DNA of 64,000 nt from Strigamia acuminata (taxonomy: Eukaryota; Arthropoda; Chilopoda; Geophilomorpha; Linotaeniidae). Position numbers and translations under genes: made by a program. Within the stretch, counting starts at the first letter, position 1; each line of letters starts with the position of its first letter. The notes beneath the pieces are model-generated. The model ran no database searches and was not told the DNA's origin. It was given only the letters and a program-made list of their open reading frames with translations. Where the stretch lies: the NCBI GenBank assembly GCA_949358305.1, contig OX442314.1, forward strand, positions 9,417,060 to 9,481,059. The letters run 5' to 3'. Positions 11,044 through 22,619 of this stretch are shown here, piece after piece.

Positions 11044-11735
11044 CAGTCGAACCTCCTTATAACGAATCGCGATATAACGAATAGTAAAAAATGAAAAAAT
11101 ACATTTTTGATGCAGGAATGCTTCTATTTATGGAGAATTTTATTTTTCGGTGCAGAAATGCATTTTTGTGTGCAACAATGCTTTTTTATGTGAAAATGGC
11201 ATTTTTTAAAGGTTTTAAATGGAATTTTCAAACGGGAAAAATGCATTATTTATGTTCAGAAATGTATTTTTCAGTAGAAAATGGCATTTTTTCTATGCAG
11301 AATTTTATGCGCAAATAAATTTTTATGGTGACAAAATGCAACTTTATGATGCAAAAATGAATTTTTTTGGTGCAAAAATGAATTTTTTTGGTGCAAAAAT
11401 ATTTTTTTTGGGTGCAAAAATGCATTTTTAAAGTGCAAAAATGCATTTTTAATGTGCAAAAATGCATTTTAAGATGCAAAAATGCATTTTAAGATGCAAA
11501 AATGCATTTTTAATGTGCAAAAATGCATTTTTAATGTGCAAAAATGCATTTTTAATGTGCAAAAACGCATTTTAAGGTACAAAAATGCATTTTAAAGATA
11601 TAGAAATGCATTTTTAATGTGCAAAAACGTATTTTAAGGTGTAAAAATGCATTTTAAAGATATAGAAATGCATTTTTAAAGTGCAGCAATGCATTTTTAA
11701 GTGCATAAATCCATTTTTAAGATGCCTAAATATTT
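11044..11735. mobile_element. pogo/Tigger-type terminus joined to a ~20 bp array
   Basis: CAGTCGAACCTCCTTATAAC at 11044 is a Tigger-type inverted-terminal sequence preceded by TA. No matching right end is seen. From about 11091 the sequence becomes an array of GTGCAAAAATGCATTTTTAA-type units of 19-21 bp to 11735, so the array may have expanded inside, and broken up, a MITE. Confidence 0.55.
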
Positions 11736-12180
11736 CCTGGTTTTAAAAAAAATATATATTAATTATTTTTTTTTTAAACTTTAACCATAAGTGTTTCTAT
11801 CGTTTCTATCGTGATTATCAAGTTAGGCGCGCAGTTTTTTCTCCTATTAATTTCCAGTCGAGTGGATGTGCTCTGCCGTGGGCACTTGTCATCCACACTG
11901 TTACTAAATAACAGTTGATCCTAATGGACATAATTTCCGGTGGATTCGAATTTCACCTGAACTAATTGTCGCCGAGGTCGTTCGATGATTTATAACAACC
12001 GGTCAAATGATTTTACAACTTAAGCTTTTATTATTTATTTTAATGACTTTTGCAAACTACAACTATAGCTCGTGTGAAAATATAGCTCCGCATTCTTTTT
12101 TACCAAATAATCGATTACACAACAAGAAGTTGTTTTAAAAATCGATTTTGTCGTGGTTAGAATTGGAATCTGATTTTAAA
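11736..12180. other. Intergenic, no gene seen
   Basis: AT-rich, mixed composition, with no repeat family recognised and no supported frame. Confidence 0.4.
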
Positions 12181-12885
12181 GAATTTTTTAAAGTTATATG
12201 CAATTTTTTTTGCAAATTAGAGAATTAATCGATTTTTTTTGCGAATGAGAGAATTAATCGATTTTTTTTAAAAATTAGAAAATTAATCGATTTTTTTTAA
12301 AAATTAGAAAATTAATCGATTTTTTTTAAAAATTAGAAAATTAATCGATTTTTTTAAAATCGATTTTTATAATACAGTTAACTTTTTGATCGATTTTTCT
12401 GGAGCGAGATTTTATCAGGAAATGTTTTAAAATATCGACTTTTCTTTCAAAATGTTGTATTTCAAATACCGATATTTACAAAAGATCGATTTTTATGTCA
12501 ATTTTCTTTTTGCAAAAATCGATTTTTATATCAAGTGTTTTTGCAAAAATCGATTTTTCTTCAATTTTTTTTGCAAAAATTGAGTTTTCGTAAAATATTT
12601 TTTGTAAAAATCGATTTTTCATAAAACAATTTTTAAAAATTGATTTCTCCTCAAAATCTTTGAAAAAAATCGATTATTTCGTAAAATATTTTGCAAAATC
12701 GATTTTTCCTTAATTTTTTGTAAAAAAATCGATTATTTCCTAAAATAGTTTGTAAAAAAATCGATTATTTCCTAAAATATTTTGTAAAAAAATCGATTAT
12801 TTCCTAAAATATTTTGTAAAAAATCGATTATTTCCTAAAATATTTTGTAAAAATCGATCTTAATTTCTTTTAAATTGTTGCAAAA
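12181..12885. repeat. Two ATCGATT-bearing arrays (28 and ~32 bp units)
   Basis: 12200-12362 repeats AAAAATTAGAAAATTAATCG plus a T run, about 28-29 bp, five copies. 12480-12862 is a degenerate series of TTTTGTAAAAAAATCGATTA-type units, with three near-identical 32 bp copies at 12730-12850. The shared core is AATCGATT. Confidence 0.8.
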
Positions 12886-13914
12886 TTCGATTTTCCCTTA
12901 AATCTAATTCCCCAAACAAAACAAAAAAAAAACCAATTCCTCCTTAAAGACCTCCTCACTTCCCCATTCTCGCCCCATCCTCACCTTTAAAAACCCCTTT
13001 TTCCACAAGTGTCCAGGTGTTTGATGGACGAGTTGACAAATTCCAAACGAGGTCAAAGGTAACCTCATCACCAAATCACATCACGACTCCGCTGATGAAC
13101 GCGTGGGTGGGTGTCTTGACCAACTCAAAAGAGACACGCTGGCAGTTGAATCCCATCAATTGCCTCTTACAAATTTAAAGACGAAACACCACATCTCAAT
13201 GAAACCCACAAATAATGCACTCCAAGCCCATTGGTGCCCACTGCGTGACAAACTCACCAGAATTACATTATAAATCATGCACAAATTACAAATAATCCTT
13301 TTCTTCCTCCTTCCACGACTATTTTAATAATTTTATTTATATTGCGCGCCCTCTCGCGTCAAGAAATGATTAATTATTCACTCGCAAAACCAATTTCCAT
13401 CTCCACACTTTAATTAATTAATTATTTAATATTCTCACTGACAGTTGAATGTTTATAATTGCCGTGCTAAGTTGCGCGCCGTTTGCAGCACGTGGCACGA
13501 AGCACGATCTTATCAGTTGTGTAAATTCAAGTTTGTTGTGTGTTGACACAGAGTGGGCGGAGTAATTGCCGTTGTGAAACAGTGGAGTGTGGTATTAAAT
13601 AAGCCCAAAGTATTGTCAACAATTTGCATATGTATACTGTTTAAATTTTAATAATTGCAAAAAAATGACAATCGGCGAAGATTTTTATCTGTGTTGTGGA
13701 TATTGTAATTATAGAGATCTGTGACGTGTGTGTTGAAGAGAGTTGGACTGACAACCCTTTGATATGTTCTGCTTCACGTGACATGGAATGACACGACAGG
13801 GAAAAAACATAGGTTCGTTCAAAGTTTATGCTGTTTATAAAAATTGTGCGCAGAAACGAGCCTAACCGTAAATGTGTTCGTTTTTAGGCCCGTTTGTTGT
13901 ATCGTTTTTGCGTC
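12886..13914. other. C/A-rich flank then unique DNA, no gene seen
   Basis: 12890-13010 is C/A-rich. 13020-13900 is of mixed composition with no convincing exon. Confidence 0.45.
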
Positions 13915-14150
13915 AAATTGAGGTTTCGGTACGTCTATCTGTGGGTTCTTGTTGGTTAATGAAGACCAAATGAGAAATAATGTTGTCTCTTTTTTGGACA
14001 TAAAATAGTTTGATCTTTACTCGACCAAAAACAAGCAGCAACTGTACAAATGCAATATTTCAATTCAAAATGTAAACTAGGCAGCAAAAGAACAATACTG
14101 TGACTAACAAATAATATATAAAATATTATAATGATAAAAAATGAAAATCT
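13915..14150 (+). repeat. Dispersed repeat family A, copy 2
   Basis: Direct-orientation match to 3657-3960: TTTCGGTAC..CT..CTGTGGGTT, then TAAACTA.GCA.CAAAAGAAC and AATATTATAT-type sequence, with indels. Function and class unknown. Confidence 0.6.
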
Positions 14151-14389
14151 CACAGTTGTGACTCCCTTATATAAACGTAATGAAACATATACTCACATTT
14201 TTGGAGTTTCTTTGGTTGCCGGACTACGGTATGAATTTGACCAGAATGCCGGTAAACCCCGTTTTTACTGACACGTTGTTTCAAATAATTTTTTTAAAAT
14301 GAGAAATGAACCGAAACAAGCTTGAAAAGCATTTTTAGACGTCCAAAACGTCCGAAATTAGTCTAAATTTCTATAAATTTACACAAATT

Positions 14390-14885
14390 TTATTAAAAAC
14401 CTTCAGAATATCTAGAAATCTCACATTTCCGGCCCCAAATTCCAACACACCCGTACTAAAAAGGGTATTATAAAAAGAAAAAAATTTTGCAAACACTTTA
14501 TTCTTTAATAACAGCTCCACTTATTCAAATGCAAGCCAACCACAACAATTAAATGTCACATTTCGTCATCCAACATCAGGTTATACCAAAAAACATCGCA
14601 AATCACGATTTCAACGTTCGAGAAATAAATAAAATGTTGTTGTTCCTCTTGGTTAAATCGTAGCAAAACAGATTATTTGGCATGAATAAGCTCACTTCCT
14701 GCATTTAAGTTATTATTTCAATTTTCTAATGCAATCGAGACGTGTTAAAACATCCCCTTTACTCCCCCATTCTGCTCCCCACAATCGGTACGAAAATGAC
14801 GCCACATTTAAGATGATTCACCAAACCCAGACAATGCGTGTACAACTTTGTGACGAAAAAACAACGCTACAGGTGCGACTTATAA
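14390..14885 (-). repeat. Dispersed repeat family B, copy 1 (inverse)
   Basis: The reverse complement of this ~490 bp matches 37715-38178 over almost the full length: ATAATCTGTTTTGCTACGAT, CAACCTGATGTTGGATGACG, GTGGCATTTAATTGTTGTGG and others. The small open frame at 14729-14929 is inside the repeat and is not a gene. Class unknown; no terminal inverted repeats or coding seen. Confidence 0.85.
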
Positions 14886-14939
14886 ATCCTGTTAAATCTA
14901 CGATTTCAGCATTTTGGGCAGATTGTTAGTTTCTGAAAC

Positions 14940-15475
14940 AAGAAGATTTACTAAAGATTTCAGAGATTTGCTGTAGATTTGAAGATTTACTAAAGATTTC
15001 AGGAATTTGCTGTGAATTTGAAGATTTACTAATGATTTCAGAAATTTGCTGTGGATTTCAGGGATTTTCTGTGGATTTCAGGAATTTTCTGTAGATTTCA
15101 GGGATTTTATGTGGATTTCAGGAATTTTCTGTAGATTTCAGGGATTTTCTGTGGATTTCAGGAATTTTGTGTGGATTTCAAGATTTACTACAGATTTCAG
15201 GAATTTGCTGTGGATTTGAAGATTTACTAGAAATTTCAGGGATTTGCTGTAGATTTAAAGATTTACTAATGATTTCAGGGATTTGCTGTAGATTTAAAGA
15301 TTTACTAATGATTTCAGGGATTTGCTGTCGATTTGAAGATTTACTAATGATTTCAGGGATTTGCTGTGGATTTGAAGATTTACTAAAAATTTCAGGGATT
15401 TGCTGTGGATTTGAAAATTTCAGGGATTTGCTGTGGATTTGAAAATTTTAGGGATTTGCTAGATTTTGCTACAAT
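14940..15475. repeat. 39 bp array, ~13 copies
   Basis: The unit is roughly GATTTGAAGATTTACTAATG followed by ATTTCAGGGATTTGCTGTG (39 bp); the middle part lacks the TTTGAAGATTTACT half. As 39 is divisible by 3, a frame repeating DLLMISGICCRFE stays open. It is an artefact despite its cysteines. Confidence 0.85.
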
Positions 15476-16150
15476 TTCCGAAACAATTCATAAGATTTCA
15501 TTCAATATCCAGCATTTCTAAGATTTCTGGGATTTTGAAATCCAAAATCTTGACCCATATGAGATTTCCAGCATTGGCTATCCTCTTGCTCACACACTGT
15601 AGATTATTACAATGTATATTTTATATTTTATAAACACTAATAATCAATTATTAGATTTTTCTGTGGCCTCCAATAAGTGGGAGCCCTAAGCAACGGCTTA
15701 TTTCACTTATACGTAAATCCTGCCCTGGATACCAATCAAAAACTGTAGTATTTGAGTGCAAGTGTTTTGTAAGCTTATTTGTGTCATGATAGAATGCAAT
15801 TAGCCATTTTTGTTATAGTTTGGGAAAAAAATCGCATCAGTTTAAAGCTACTACTGTACTGCTCAATGCAAAGGGCACGCATTCCATCAAGGTGAAACCT
15901 GATGGTCACTGGACATTCAGAGTTCCTGTTATTCTTCGAGACCACAAAAACATTACAGATCATTCACAGTGATGCCAAAACTGACAAAGCGGAAGATGGT
16001 GTGGGACTAACTCTCGCTGAATACTGATTACACTCCCCGCAGTCCCTTCCATCAACACTTAAAGGACAACAATGAGAGAGCAACGTACACTAATCATGCG
16101 TATCATTCTGTATTCTTCATATTTACCGCGTATACTAATTGCTAAAAAGG
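15476..16150. other. Mixed DNA with possible hAT-like end
   Basis: 15650-15727 ends ACGTAAATCCTGCCCTGG, which on the minus strand resembles a CAGGGCAGGATTTACG terminus. The rest shows no gene. Confidence 0.25.
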
Positions 16151-16154
16151 CGGT

Positions 16155-16260
16155 TTACTTTTCTGATTTTGCAATTTTAACAATTTTGCACTTTTGGATT
16201 TGTCGCGCGATATCAGTTCCACCAATCACGTGCGTAATTGCAAAAACACAAAAGAGCAAA
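16155..16260 (+). repeat. Dispersed repeat family C, copy 1
   Basis: GCAATTTTAACAATTTTGCA then GATATCAG.TCCACCAATCACGTGC-type sequence. The same ~100 bp recurs at 27610-27705 and 30985-31085. Beside copy 3 the left part has grown into a long array. Confidence 0.7.
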
Positions 16261-16392
16261 ATCGCAAAATCGCAAAATCAAGCAAAAGATTTCGTCAAAC
16301 GAACCTGTGGTCAGTAAAAATTGGACTGGTTAGACAGGGACAGGAAGTCCATATTAGGGCATGCCCTCCCCCCCGGCGGAATTTTCTTTAAA

Positions 16393-16697
16393 GTACTGAA
16401 TTCTGGTACCGTACTGAATCGTTTGAACGCCCGGGAGTTGAATAGTTCTTTTAAGCTGACCCCGGCGCCAATTTGAAACCCGGCGTTTATTCGGACCAGG
16501 CGCATAACCAAAAAACGTCGGCGATTTTTCGCAAAAAAACGTAATTTTTCTGCAAAAATCACTATTTTTTCGCAAAAATCAGCGATTTTTTTGTTGGGAC
16601 TCGGCGCTTAATCGGGGCCGGCGCCAATTCCATAGATCGTCAATGACTACCGGGCGTCTTAATGAACCCAGGCGCTTAAACGAAGCGGTACAGTACA
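16393..16697. mobile_element. GC-rich MITE with inverted ends
   Basis: The left end reads TACCGTACTGAATCGTTTGA then ACGCCCGGG. The right end, reverse-complemented, reads TACTGTACCGCTTCGTTTAA then GCGCCTGGG. The interior repeats GGCGC(C/T)AAT-type words and one 22 bp CGCAAAAA.. motif. It is non-coding; the superfamily is not assigned. Confidence 0.5.
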
Positions 16698-16699
16698 GA

Positions 16700-17714
16700 T
16701 ATACATATTGGACAAGCTATAAATAACATTATTTATTTGTTGATGTTATACAATCGCATTTCGCTAATTATGGTTACAACTACATAATATCCAATTTCCA
16801 AAATTTCATCGTCCAAAGTTCCGCTAAAACTAAAGTTTCATTAGTCGAATGACTTTATAATTTGGCTGTAATTTATCACTCCAAAACATGCTTAATTCAT
16901 CAATAAATGAATAAATCTCACTTTTGATGACTCATTACTCACACTTTCAGCATGACACCAGTTTACAAAGAAATTTTATTAATCATTCTCAATAATGTTA
17001 AAACTGACTCTTATTAAAAATCAATAAAATTATACAAAAGCTGTTTTTAAAAAAAAAAAAAAAAAAAAAAATTTAGAAAAAAATAAAAAGAAAAATATTT
17101 TTCTTGACTTCTATTTTGACGAAACTCAGCGTGAAATCCAGAACTTTTCCCCTGGTGCCAATTTTGGTTAAGTCATTTGCAAGATGGCGACTTTGATCCA
17201 GTTGTTTGAGGGATGGTGATAAATCATGTCCGACTTGTTGAGCTGGGAGTTGATCGCTCTTTAAATATTCACAATGTGCTGTCGGGTCTCGAAAACTGTT
17301 TCAACTCCCCTCTTACTCGCGTTCGCACGCGTTCCGAGGACAAAGGCGGGACATCCATCATCCAAATACACCCCCATACAAAAGCAAACGACAGATGCAG
17401 GTAAAAAAAAAGAAAAAAAAAATTTCAAAGAAAGAAATGGAAAATGAAAAATGGAGTCACATTCAACTGATTATGTAAACAGGAACTAAACATTAGGATG
17501 AAAAGTTCACGGTTTCGCTATTGCAAATCCACAGTGTGGTCAGTGTGGACTCGAACCGGAAGTCAATAATTCCCACTGCTTCAACTATACCCCTAAGTCA
17601 TCAATTACGGTATCAATTTTTTTTTGTAAGAGTAATGTACACAACGTAAAATCAAATAAAAAAATCGTGTTTGATTCTTTTTTTTTCGATATTTTTTTGC
17701 GGCGGAGAAAAAAT
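16700..17714. other. Intergenic, no gene seen
   Basis: Contains an A run at about 17049-17070. The open frame 17213-17404 lacks motifs and good splice context. Confidence 0.4.
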
Positions 17715-18098
17715 AAATTTTGTTCGGTATTTTGATAATTTAATCGATTAAAAACACGCCAAGTCGATTAATTTGATAAAAAATCGATTAAAACGACAAA
17801 AAACGATTAAAACGACAAAAAATGATTAAAACGACAACAAAATCGATTAAAACGACAATAAAATCGTAAAATCACGCCAAGTCGATTAATTTGATAAAAA
17901 AATCGATTAAAACGACAAAAAACCGATTAAAACGACAAAAAATGATTAAAACGACAAAAAACAATTAAAACGACAACAAAATCGATTAAAACGACAATAA
18001 AATCAATTAAAACAACAATAAAATCGATTAAAACGACAAAAAAGATTAAAGCGACAACAAAATCGATTAAAACGGCAATAAAAATCGATTAAAACGAC
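17715..18098. repeat. ~19 bp ATCGATTAAAACGACAA array, left part
   Basis: Units of 18-20 bp (AAATCGATTAAAACGACAAA and variants). The array is interrupted at 18104 by an LTR element and resumes at 19900. Confidence 0.9.
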
Positions 18099-18103
18099 AA
18101 AAG

Positions 18104-18280
18104 TGGAGTGTCTCGCACTCCATTGGTCAGTCTTGACCATTGTTATATTTTGTGACGCTGCTACTACAGCGCCTCCTATCTTTGAATAAACTAGTCAGTT
18201 ATGTAAATCTCAGCAGCACCAACGGTCACGTTATTTTGCATGCTCCATTACAGTTTAATTATTTAGTAAGATATATACTA
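18104..18280 (+). repeat. 5' LTR
   Basis: 177 bp, identical to 19718-19894 by eye. Contains GAATAAAC as a possible polyadenylation signal. It ends in TA rather than the usual CA, but the 5 bp target duplication fixes the boundary. Confidence 0.93.
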
Positions 18281-18282
18281 AT

Positions 18283-18300
18283 TGGCGACGAGATGGAATA
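18283..18300 (+). promoter_or_regulatory. Primer-binding site of the LTR element
   Basis: TGGCGACGAGATGGAATA starts two bases after the LTR and begins with TGG, complementary to a tRNA CCA end. TTGGCGACGAG is a common junction in invertebrate Gypsy elements. I do not assign the tRNA. Confidence 0.7.
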
Positions 18301-18566
18301 CCAATCCATGCTACCGAATCGATTTTTGCAAAACTGGTGAATTTTGGATACTTTTTGGACACTTTTCGGACGCCTGACCACGCTGACCACGCTGACCACA
18401 CGTTAGGTTTAACACTGTTCCGGTGTTCTCAAGAAAATCGCCATGCAAAACGGATCAACTTGTAATACCTCACGAACTGTAATGTACAAAATCGCTTAAA
18501 ATTCGTGTTGAGTGCTGTTTCGGACCCTTGACCACGCCGTGACCACGCCGTGACCACGCCGTGACC

Positions 18567-19238
18567 ATGCCGTTAGGCCTACTTCCATGTAAGCCTTTTT
18601 CATGCAAAACTTCTGTGATCGCTTCAAGTATCGGTTCACTGCAACCATATTGCATCAAGAATAACTGGACCCACTACATTGACCAGTTGGACTGCTTTTT
18701 CGTGTGCAGTGGCATCACCAATGACACGAAGAAAGTGGTTGTTTTGCTGTGCATCGTCGGCGGGCTGCCGTACACACGTCTGGCTAACCTGTTTTCCAAT
18801 GAAGCTTGTGCAGATGACGTTCGCTGCCCTCGCCACGTTGAAGGCCGATTAACAGCACTCAAAACCCCTCCTCGCGGTCGACATTTTAACACCCGAGTGC
18901 AGGGACAGGTGGAATCCGCTGCAGATTTCGCCATTTTGTTGCAGCTGCGTTCAGAGCACTGCAACTATTTTGATCAACTCCACGGGTTGAGTTGTGTCTA
19001 CATTCAGCAAACCATCATCAGTCAGTCTGAAATGAAGTTCGCTCAGGCTCACCAGTCAGCCATTCAGCAAACCATCATCAGTCAGTCTGAAATGAAGTTT
19101 GCTCAGGACCAGCCGAAGTTGTTGAATCCTTGTGCCGGCGTGTGCATCGCAGGTGATGTCACGGACCATCGTTGGTCTAGCCGCACTTTTCGCCCATCAA
19201 AACGCTACCGCACGCGTTGGGCACGGGGCCACATTTAG
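18567..19238 (+). CDS. Gypsy-type Gag protein of the LTR element
   Basis: From about residue 35 of the 223-residue frame, the sequence has the hallmarks of the Retrotrans_gag/capsid domain: NWTHYIDQLDCFFVCSGI, then a KK.VVLLCIVGG.PY..LANL helix pair, R.FNTR.QGQVES.ADFAI-type text and a C-terminal HCNYFDQL. These correspond to the W..Y..QL..FF, ILL...G...Y..L and F..R.Q...ES...F patterns. A 60 bp in-frame direct duplication (19001-19060 against 19061-19108) repeats the IQQTIISQSEMKFAQ segment. No zinc knuckle follows; the frame ends in a basic tail. Two short runs of TGACCACGC units lie upstream (18378-18400 and 18530-18570). It may still supply capsid, or be a relic carried along. The first ATG is chosen; the true start is uncertain. 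Confidence 0.65.
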   Translation: MPLGLLPCKPFSCKTSVIASSIGSLQPYCIKNNWTHYIDQLDCFFVCSGITNDTKKVVVLLCIVGGLPYTRLANLFSNEACADDVRCPRHVEGRLTALKTPPRGRHFNTRVQGQVESAADFAILLQLRSEHCNYFDQLHGLSCVYIQQTIISQSEMKFAQAHQSAIQQTIISQSEMKFAQDQPKLLNPCAGVCIAGDVTDHRWSSRTFRPSKRYRTRWARGHI

Positions 19239-19539
19239 CTCTCTGTTGTTCAGGCTTCTTGTGAGTGAAGGAGAGAATCATTTCGACTTCCTTTCCGTCT
19301 CCCGTCTAGCTGCTAATTAATCAAGCTAGTTCATTCAACTATTGTTTATGTATCATGTTGGCATGTCATTGTTTAATTGCATTCATTGTTGGAATCAAAA
19401 TTCATGTTATGTTCAATTTTACAAGTTTTATTTCGTGCATAATTCAGTAGTTTTAAAATCCAAGTATTTTATTGTTCAATTTAAATTTGCATTTCATGTC
19501 AAACTGTTACTTTGAATTTACTAATTGCTCCCCTAGTTG

Positions 19540-19572
19540 GTTCACAATTGAGGGGATGATGGAGTGTCTTCA
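19540..19572 (+). repeat. Internal copy of PPT plus LTR start
   Basis: CACAATTGAGGGGAT followed by TGGAGTGTCT repeats the junction found at 19701-19727. The bases after it diverge from the LTR within ~15 bp. It looks like a remnant of an earlier 3' end or a template-switch scar. Confidence 0.65.
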
Positions 19573-19700
19573 CTCCAATGCATGTTACTTGTTACCTTTT
19601 AATTCATTGTTTAATTGATTGTTTTTAAACCCACTTTAATTACATTGCATCCTTGTAGATCAATTGATTTCACTGTTCTAAATTGTTCCTTCCCCCATTC

Positions 19701-19717
19701 CACAATTGAGGGGATAC
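19701..19717 (+). promoter_or_regulatory. Polypurine tract
   Basis: CACAATTGAGGGGATAC lies directly before the 3' LTR, where plus-strand priming is expected. Confidence 0.65.
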
Positions 19718-19894
19718 TGGAGTGTCTCGCACTCCATTGGTCAGTCTTGACCATTGTTATATTTTGTGACGCTGCTACTACAGCGCCTCCTATCTTTGAA
19801 TAAACTAGTCAGTTATGTAAATCTCAGCAGCACCAACGGTCACGTTATTTTGCATGCTCCATTACAGTTTAATTATTTAGTAAGATATATACTA
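19718..19894 (+). repeat. 3' LTR
   Basis: 177 bp, identical to the 5' LTR by eye and followed by the AAAAG target duplication. Confidence 0.93.
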
Positions 19895-20360
19895 AAAAGA
19901 ACGATTAAAACGACAAAAGAACGATGAAAACGACAAAAGAACGATGAAAACGACAAAAGAACGATGAAAACGACAAAAGAACGATGAAAACGACAAAAGA
20001 ACGATGAAAACGACAAAAAATCGATTAAAACATCAAAAACATCGATTAAAATACCAAAAATTCAACCAAAACACCAAAAATTCAACCAAAACACCAAAAA
20101 ATCTAGTTAATTAACAAAAAATTCACTAAAACGACAATAAATTGATTAAAACGGCAATAAAAATCGATGAAAACCACAAAAAAATCGATTGAAACAACCA
20201 AAATATCGATTAAAACAACCAAAATATCGATTAAAACATCAAAAAAATCGATTAAAATACCAAAAAATCGATTAAAATACCAAAAATTCAACCAAAACAC
20301 CAAAAAATCTAGTTAATTAACAAAAAATTCACCGAAACGACAATAAATTGATTAAAATCG
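19895..20360. repeat. Array right of the LTR element, 20 bp units and a 206 bp duplication
   Basis: Starts with five near-identical GAACGATGAAAACGACAAAA units (20 bp), then ATCGATTAAAA variants. A block containing CTAGTTAATTAACAAAAAAT appears at 20103 and again at 20309, so a ~206 bp stretch was duplicated within the array. Confidence 0.85.
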
Positions 20361-21029
20361 ACAATTAATAGATCAAACTTCAAGACGCTAAACCCAAAAG
20401 CAGACAATAATACTTAAATTACTTCCAGCCACGTAAACTGTGTGCAGTAATGTCCCACACTTAAGTCACACTTAACCACCGTCCAGGCGCATTGAATGGA
20501 CTGGCCAAACACGGGACAACTCCCAATTGACAAGTGCTCTTTTACTGTTTAGAACTTGTTTCTCTCACTATTCAATCAATTTCCGGGTTACCGTACGAAT
20601 TCTATGGTCTTTTACCACAAGTCTCACTGTTTTGACGTGCAATGCAACAACTTCAAACGTGCATTGTTAACTAAACAGTGCTCTATCGTCAACAACGCAT
20701 GAGTAAACAAAACTCTAGGCGCATTCAATAAAGAATTAACACAACACAAGAATGTAATAGTCAACATTATCCCGAGTTACGCATTATTGAATACACCTTC
20801 ATTCTTGGTGTCTCAGCCGCCACTACTATTCGAGAACGGCTACAATTCGAGGGCGACTCTTAATCAGTAAAATACGGTAAGTGTCATTTTTCATAAAAAT
20901 ACATAGGTGGCGCTGCATGAGGGCAGCATCACAAATTATCTTCGAAAGAAAATGAAGTGCCAAACACTGCAATTGTTATTATTCAATCTAAAAGTTGCTC
21001 GTTGAAACACAACAGAGTCTTCGCCGAGG
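20361..21029. other. Unique DNA with one MITE-D fragment
   Basis: 20800-20885 (GCTACAATTCGAGGGCGACT then CTTAATCAGTAAAATACGGTA) is the inverse of the end of the element at 27128-27350. No gene is seen in the rest. Confidence 0.5.
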
Positions 21030-21745
21030 AGGTAGCCAATGCTGGAAATCTCGTACAGGCAAAGATTTTGGATTTAAAAATCTTTGAAATCTCACGAAAT
21101 CCTGGAAATCCTTGGAATCTTGAAAATCCTCGCAATCTTATAAATTGTCGCAAATTCTAGCAAAGTAATTTAAGAAATTCTTGTGAAATCCTTAGAAAAT
21201 CCCTGAAATCTTTCAAATCTCATGAAATCTTTCCAGGATTTCCAGTATTCCTAGGATTTCTAGAAATACTGGAAATCCTGGAAATCTTATAAATTGTCTT
21301 GCAGATTGTCACAAATTCTAGATAAATATTTTATGAAATCCTTAGAAATCCTTGTGAAAACCTGTAATCCTGAAATCCTTAGCAAATCCTGTAAATCCTT
21401 AGCAAATCCTGTAAATCCTTAGCAAATCCTGTAAATCCTTAGCAAATCCTGTAAATCCTTAGCAAATCCTGTAAATCCTTAGCAAATCCCTGAAATCTTT
21501 CAAATCTCATGAAATCCTAGAAATCCCTGAAATCTTTCAAATCTCATGAAATCCTAGAAATCCCTGAAATCTTTCAAATCTCATGAAATCCTAGAAATCC
21601 TGGAAATCTTATAAATTATCTTGCAAATTGTTGAAAATTCTACCTCGGCTCGTACAGGCAAAGATTTTGGATTTCAAAATCCTTCAAATCTCACGATATC
21701 TTCAACAATTTCAAAGATTTCAAAATCTCGCACGCTATTTTTGCG
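21030..21745. repeat. AAATCC-rich arrays (20 and 37 bp units)
   Basis: 21365-21490 is seven near-identical copies of AAATCCTTAGCAAATCCTGT (20 bp). 21485-21600 repeats a 37 bp unit with CCTGAAATCTTTCAAATCTC. A ~45 bp segment, CGTACAGGCAAAGATTTTGG and beyond, stands at both edges (21050 and 21650), so the array seems to have expanded between two copies of a parental segment. Confidence 0.8.
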
Positions 21746-22619
21746 ATTGCCTACCCCCTCGGTCTTCGCTATCCGATTAACTTTCTACAAAAAACTTACA
21801 AAATGGCAAGGGTCAAAGGTCAACTTCCACCGAGCATCAAACCTACAAACTTCGCAAGTTCTTTTTTCTTTGTCGCAATTTCTTTGCAACCCCCACTTCC
21901 TCATACACCGCACAGTGGGAAAGAAAAGAAGGATGCAATAACTTTGATTGGCGTCCAAAGTGATACCTTAGGCCTGGATCATTGTCCATCATCCATCATC
22001 TTCATGGACTGGCGGGGGTTTATTGGCTCCTCAAGACCATTAACCAGCTTCAAATGAATAAGAGAAGAGTGAAACTTCTCCCTTATAATCACCCCTTTTC
22101 CCTCCTAGAACCAACGAGAAAAGAAAAGAAAAGAAAAATCTCTTTGGCAGCAATAGTCCGTGTTGTAATTGTAGTCTTCAGTCATCCCTCATTCGATTAA
22201 GGGCGGAGTAAAGTGAAATCACAAACGTGGAACTGACACAACAATGATAAATGACACAATGCAATGATGGATTTCGTATGGATCCATAAGAAACACACAT
22301 ATGGGGGGCGAGGGAGGTGCGAATCATCGTCCAGTAGAGCCAAATGACTGGACCGGGTTGGTCGTCAACATGGCGGCGTCTAACCTCATCATCTGTCATG
22401 TCTTGGGTTTTTTTTTTGTTTCCGGTTTTCTTTTTTTGTTTTTGATAAAGTTAATGACCAAATGTAATGATAGAACGCACTTTGTTGAGTGTTGTTTTGA
22501 TGTGGGGGTTTTTCTAGGTTTGGTTAGCGGAAATGTTGGAGTTGTTGTCGGGTTGTTTGTTTGTGTTATTGTTGAATTCGATGGTTGGAAATCGATAAGT
22601 TAGTTTTTGTTTTTTTTTA
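21746..22619. other. Unique DNA then T/G-rich flank, no gene seen
   Basis: 21746-22385 is of mixed composition with small unsupported frames. 22390-22610 is strongly T/G-rich and precedes an array. Confidence 0.45.

Larger units (their letters stand above)
18104..19894 (+). mobile_element. Gag-only Gypsy-type LTR retrotransposon, recent insertion
   Basis: Two 177 bp direct repeats (18104-18280 and 19718-19894) appear identical base for base. They begin TGGAGTGT and end ATATACTA, and are flanked by a perfect 5 bp target duplication AAAAG (18099-18103 and 19895-19899). A primer-binding-site-like TGGCGACGAG follows the left LTR and a purine tract precedes the right one. The ~1.44 kb interior carries one gag-like frame and no protease, reverse transcriptase or integrase, so the element must have moved with enzymes from a full-length relative. 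Identical LTRs point to a very young insertion. It landed inside a minisatellite. Confidence 0.93.

Noticed and set aside
15167-15442. Cys-containing repeat frame (ISGICCRFEDLLM)
   Set aside because: Frame of a 39 bp array; no signal peptide or gene structure.
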